Part shown: in pieces, positions 30,907 through 33,192 of the stretch
How positions within the stretch are numbered: position 1 is the first letter of the stretch
Layout: every line of letters starts with the position of its first letter
From: UBA877 sp035506155
GTDB taxonomy: Bacteria; Chloroflexota; Anaerolineae; Anaerolineales; Villigracilaceae
Assembly: GCA_035506155.1 (NCBI GenBank)
Contig: DATJPX010000058.1
Coordinates: forward strand, 1 to 33,192
Direction: 5' to 3'
DNA length: 33,192 nt
Translations under genes and position numbers: made by a program
Notes under the pieces: generated by a model
What the model was told of the DNA's origin: nothing
The model's database searches: none
The model's input: the letters and a program-made list of their open reading frames with translations, nothing else

Positions 30907-30941
30907 AAGGCTTCCGGCGCCGCCATGACGCCGGAAGCCTT
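30907..30941 (-). terminator. Rho-independent terminator after the 60-residue membrane protein gene
   Basis: A perfect 13-base stem, AAGGCTTCCGGCG at 30907-30919 with 30929-30941, and a 9-base loop. On the minus strand the run CCTTTTATT follows. It lies 31 bases past the stop codon at 30973. The remaining 200 or so bases to the lipoprotein start hold its promoter presumably, but no convincing hexamer pair. Confidence 0.85.
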
Positions 30942-30972
30942 CCGAACCCTTTCCCGCCTCCCGGCGGGGGCT

Positions 30973-31155
30973 TTATTTGCGCCGGGCGGCGTAGACGAAG
31001 AGGCCAATGCCCAGCAAGGCGACCAGCCCGCCGCCCAGCTCATAGCGCAGGTGGTGGGTCTGGGCGACGAGGTTGATGACGCCGAAGCCTTCCAGGAGAC
31101 CAGCGATGCCCAACAAGAACAAGATCACAGCCAGAATATACAGTCCTGTTTTCAT
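30973..31155 (-). CDS. Small two-helix membrane protein
   Basis: 60 residues, start MKTGLYILAVILFLLG with a near-perfect ribosome site (AAGGAGG, 6 bases upstream of the ATG at 31155). Two hydrophobic helices, about residues 3-25 and 42-56, joined by a short polar loop (QTHHLRYE) and ended by a basic ARRK tail, which should face the cytoplasm. It has its own promoter and its own strong terminator, so it is a stand-alone gene. No family recognised. An open frame continues far upstream of this start but crosses the promoter and has no protein-like composition. Confidence 0.8.
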   Translation of the reverse strand: MKTGLYILAVILFLLGIAGLLEGFGVINLVAQTHHLRYELGGGLVALLGIGLFVYAARRK

Positions 31156-31187
31156 CTCACACCTCCTTGGTTTTGAGAATATCCCGG

Positions 31188-31216
31188 AGTATATCGCGAT
31201 GAAAATGCCGCCGCAA
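31188..31216 (-). promoter_or_regulatory. Promoter of the 60-residue membrane protein gene
   Basis: On the minus strand TTGCGG (31211-31216) and TATACT (31188-31193) with a 17-base spacer. The expected transcript starts near 31181 and has a leader of about 25 bases with a strong ribosome site. Confidence 0.55.
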
Positions 31217-31279
31217 GCATGCCGGCAGGCAGGGAAAGCGGCAAATATCAGGTGGTAGAATTGATGGAATAGCTTTCCG

Positions 31280-32809
31280 ATGCCCATAAACGAAAAACAT
31301 ACGATGGAAAACAAGCGTACGTCCGACTTGGATAGCTTTGCGATCGGCGCAGGGGTCGGCCTGGTCGGCCGTTTTGCCGGGCGCTTCATCGGAGTGGCGG
31401 CCGGGATCATTACCGCGCGGGTGTTGGGGCCGGCCGTCTTCGGGGTCTATGCGATCGGTCTGACGATGTTCGGGCTGGCCGAATTGGTGACGCCGTTGGG
31501 CTTCGACGTCGGGGTCATCAAGTATGGGGCAGGTTTCCTCGGCAGGGACAACCGGAAACTGAAAGGAGTAATCCTTTATTCCCTCCTGGGATCGATGCTT
31601 TTTTCGGTGCTAGCGGGGTTGTGCGTCTACCTGCTCTCCTCCTGGCTGGCGAGTTCCGTATTCCTGAAACCAACCCTGAGGGATGTGATCCGTCTGTATT
31701 CTTTTGCCTTTCCCCTGGCGGGACTGGTTGGCGTGCTGGCGGCCGCCAGCCGGCTGACCCGCAACATGATCTATTCGGCCGCAGTGCAAGATGTCGGCGA
31801 GCCCCTGCTCGCCCTGGCCATCCTGGGCATCTTCTGGCTGATCGGCCTCAATTTGGACCGCGTGGTGATGACGGACCTGATCGCCTATGGCCTGGTAACC
31901 GCATTGGCGTTAGCGATCATCGCCGTCCTCTTCCCTTTCGTGTTCGACAGGCGCGTCGTTCCGATCCCGCCGGACAGGCATTACTACGGGTATTCGTTCT
32001 CCGCGGCGTTTTCCATGCTGCTCGGGACGCTCGTGTTCTGGGTCGACCGCCTTTTCGTGGGCTCGTTACTGCCTGCGAGCCAGGCAGGCATCTACCAATC
32101 GGCCGCGCAGATTTCCGTCGTGTTTGCGGTCGTCATCAGCGGGTTCAACCGCATCCTGACCCCGGTGTTTTCCTCCCTTTATCATGAAAAAGACATCGGC
32201 CAGCTGGAGGAAATCTACCGGATCGGGACGAAATGGACGGTTTACATCAGCATGCCGGTCCTGATCCTGTTGCTGCTAAGCTCGAAGGATTTCCTGGCCA
32301 TCGTTTACGGGGATGCGTATTCGCCCGGCGCGCTGGCCCTGGTCGTCCTGCTCATCGGGCAGTTGGTCAATCTCGCAACCGGTTCGATCGGCCCTTTGAT
32401 GCTGATCGGCGGCTACCAACGGATCGTCATCCTTTCGTCCGCTCTCGTGATGGGTGTGAACGCCCTGGTTTGTTTTTTGCTCATCCCCAGGTTCGGGATC
32501 CTCGGGGCGGCACTCGCCAATACGATCTCGGTGGCGCTGCTCAATCTCTCCGCCCTGCTGATCGTGAAAATCAAGATGAAGGTCTGGCCTTACGACAGGC
32601 GCTATCTCAAGGGAGGCGCAGCCGCTCTGACAGCCCTGGCGGCCGCCTTCCTGGTCAAAACGGTCGTCGTCCTGCCAAGGGTCTCCGAGATGATCGTGCT
32701 GTTCGCCGCCGTGACCGGCGTTTTTGGGCTGGTCCTGTTCCTGCTGCGGATCGATCCTGAAGACCGGGCGTTGGTCGGCCTGTTGACCCGGCGGCGGACC
32801 GGGAGATAG
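31280..32809 (+). CDS. Polysaccharide flippase (Wzx/MATE-like, MVF family)
   Basis: 509 residues, with roughly 12 to 14 predicted membrane helices. Family pattern of Polysacc_synt / RfbX-type lipid-linked oligosaccharide flippases: GRFAGRFIGVAAGIITARVLGPAVFGVYAIG near residue 30 (first 20 residues form the amphipathic start and the RxLGPxxFGxYA motif is typical), FSMLLGTLVFWVDRLFVGSLLPA near 245, and FNRILTPVFSSLYHE near 288. Moves undecaprenyl-linked repeat units across the membrane. Start at 31280 has a poor ribosome site; Met9 (31304) is an alternative. A TAGAAT box at 31256-31261 could be its -10. The next gene follows after 16 bases, so a surface-polysaccharide operon probably continues beyond the window. 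Confidence 0.9.
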   Translation: MPINEKHTMENKRTSDLDSFAIGAGVGLVGRFAGRFIGVAAGIITARVLGPAVFGVYAIGLTMFGLAELVTPLGFDVGVIKYGAGFLGRDNRKLKGVILYSLLGSMLFSVLAGLCVYLLSSWLASSVFLKPTLRDVIRLYSFAFPLAGLVGVLAAASRLTRNMIYSAAVQDVGEPLLALAILGIFWLIGLNLDRVVMTDLIAYGLVTALALAIIAVLFPFVFDRRVVPIPPDRHYYGYSFSAAFSMLLGTLVFWVDRLFVGSLLPASQAGIYQSAAQISVVFAVVISGFNRILTPVFSSLYHEKDIGQLEEIYRIGTKWTVYISMPVLILLLLSSKDFLAIVYGDAYSPGALALVVLLIGQLVNLATGSIGPLMLIGGYQRIVILSSALVMGVNALVCFLLIPRFGILGAALANTISVALLNLSALLIVKIKMKVWPYDRRYLKGGAAALTALAAAFLVKTVVVLPRVSEMIVLFAAVTGVFGLVLFLLRIDPEDRALVGLLTRRRTGR

Positions 32810-32825
32810 GCAGGGAGGCGGACGG

Positions 32826-33192
32826 ATGCTGAAACGGATCAGACCGGGTGATTTATCTTTCGATCGGCTGGCAGGCGCGGTCCTGCGCCGGATTGCAGAC
32901 ATCCCCGGGGCGCTCGCCTGGGCCTCGGCCGGGGGCCGGGAATACCGGGACCGCCTGCAGGCCATGCGGGATCTGCATTCCGGCCAGCGCTGCTTCATCA
33001 TGGGGAACGGGCCGAGCCTGGCTAAGATGGATCTTTCGGCCTTGGCGGGTGAGACCACCTTCGGGCTCAACCGCATTTATCTCCTCTTCGAGCGGATGGA
33101 TTTCCGCCCGTCGTATTACATGTGTACCAATGAATTGGTGCTGACCCAGTTTGCCGGCGAAATCCAGGCCCTGGAGATGCCCAAGTTCCTGA
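32826..33192 (+). CDS. DUF115-like (GNGPSL-motif) protein, 5' part
   Basis: About 122 residues are visible before the window ends with no stop. ATG at 32826 follows AGGGAGG. After an N-terminal stretch of about 55 residues comes RCFIMGNGPSLAKMDLSAL and TFGLNRIYLLF, then RPSYYMCTNELV. The GNGPSL loop followed by FGLNRIY is characteristic of DUF115/6-hydroxymethylpterin pyrophosphokinase MptE-like proteins and of related sialyltransferase-fold enzymes that bind a nucleotide sugar at this loop. Behind a flippase it is more likely a sugar-transferase-like enzyme of polysaccharide assembly than a pterin enzyme. Confidence 0.75.
   Translation, partial: MLKRIRPGDLSFDRLAGAVLRRIADIPGALAWASAGGREYRDRLQAMRDLHSGQRCFIMGNGPSLAKMDLSALAGETTFGLNRIYLLFERMDFRPSYYMCTNELVLTQFAGEIQALEMPKFL

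Noticed and set aside
31156..31410. Upstream extension of the small membrane protein to 145 residues
   Set aside because: It would cross the promoter and the start of the divergent flippase gene; the 60-codon form has a near-perfect ribosome site.
1..33192. CRISPR arrays, tRNA/rRNA genes, insertion sequences, prophage or att sites
   Set aside because: Looked for on both strands; no regularly spaced repeats, cloverleaf-like sequences, transposase or integrase motifs were seen. The only repeats are short dispersed palindromes.

Overview
The window looks like chromosomal DNA from a GC-rich bacterium, most plausibly an Anaerolineae-type member of the Chloroflexota. This is inferred from gene content and style, not from a marker gene. 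The signs are lipoproteins with Thr/Pro-rich linkers after the lipobox, a stand-alone acyl-CoA mutase large subunit, an ETF plus membrane FeS oxidoreductase pair inside a fatty-acid cluster, and dispersed palindromic intergenic repeats. There are no RNA genes, CRISPR arrays, transposases or origins that I can see, and no stretch longer than 300 bases lacks a gene.

Region 1 (1-839, + strand): the end of a RibD-C/dihydrofolate-reductase-like gene and a DUF4287-DUF5655 protein.

Region 2 (840-17571, - strand): fifteen tightly packed co-directional genes form an acyl-CoA degradation operon. In transcription order they are thiolase, 3-hydroxyacyl-CoA dehydrogenase, enoyl-CoA hydratase, acyl-CoA dehydrogenase, a heme/FeS membrane oxidoreductase of the ETF:(methyl)menaquinone type, an MBL-fold hydrolase, a B12-dependent acyl-CoA mutase large subunit, EtfB, EtfA, a second acyl-CoA dehydrogenase, a thiolase-fold protein without the nucleophilic Cys, its DUF35 partner, a GctAB-like CoA-transferase pair and a third acyl-CoA dehydrogenase. 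The likely flow is: CoA activation by transfer; dehydrogenation with electrons passing via ETF to the membrane oxidoreductase and quinone; hydration, oxidation and thiolysis. The mutase has Phe89 and Gln207 where methylmalonyl-CoA mutase has Tyr and Arg. This is the isobutyryl-CoA-mutase signature, so it probably interconverts branched and linear acyl-CoAs. A TATAAT box at 17703-17708 and a terminator at 17760-17787 mark the upstream border.

Region 3 (17814-24165, - strand): a PEP-synthase/rifampicin-phosphotransferase-like enzyme, a duplicated-domain lipoprotein with its own terminator, and a padR-modA-modB unit (molybdate/tungstate uptake without modC), headed by a perfect 21-nt palindromic operator over the padR promoter.

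Region 4 (24411-30693, - strand): a glucuronide module. A lipoprotein with a 210-residue duplication, glucuronate isomerase, beta-glucuronidase, an SDR that is probably D-mannonate oxidoreductase, and an AhpD-like protein would take beta-glucuronides to mannonate.

Region 5 (30973-33192): a 60-residue two-helix membrane protein (-), then a polysaccharide flippase and a DUF115-like protein cut by the window end (+), probably the start of a surface-polysaccharide locus.

Dispersed repeats of at least three kinds sit in the spacers (near 3828-3940, 8818-8884, 14621-14653 and 27671-27695). One supplies the end of a coding sequence and another abuts a stop codon.
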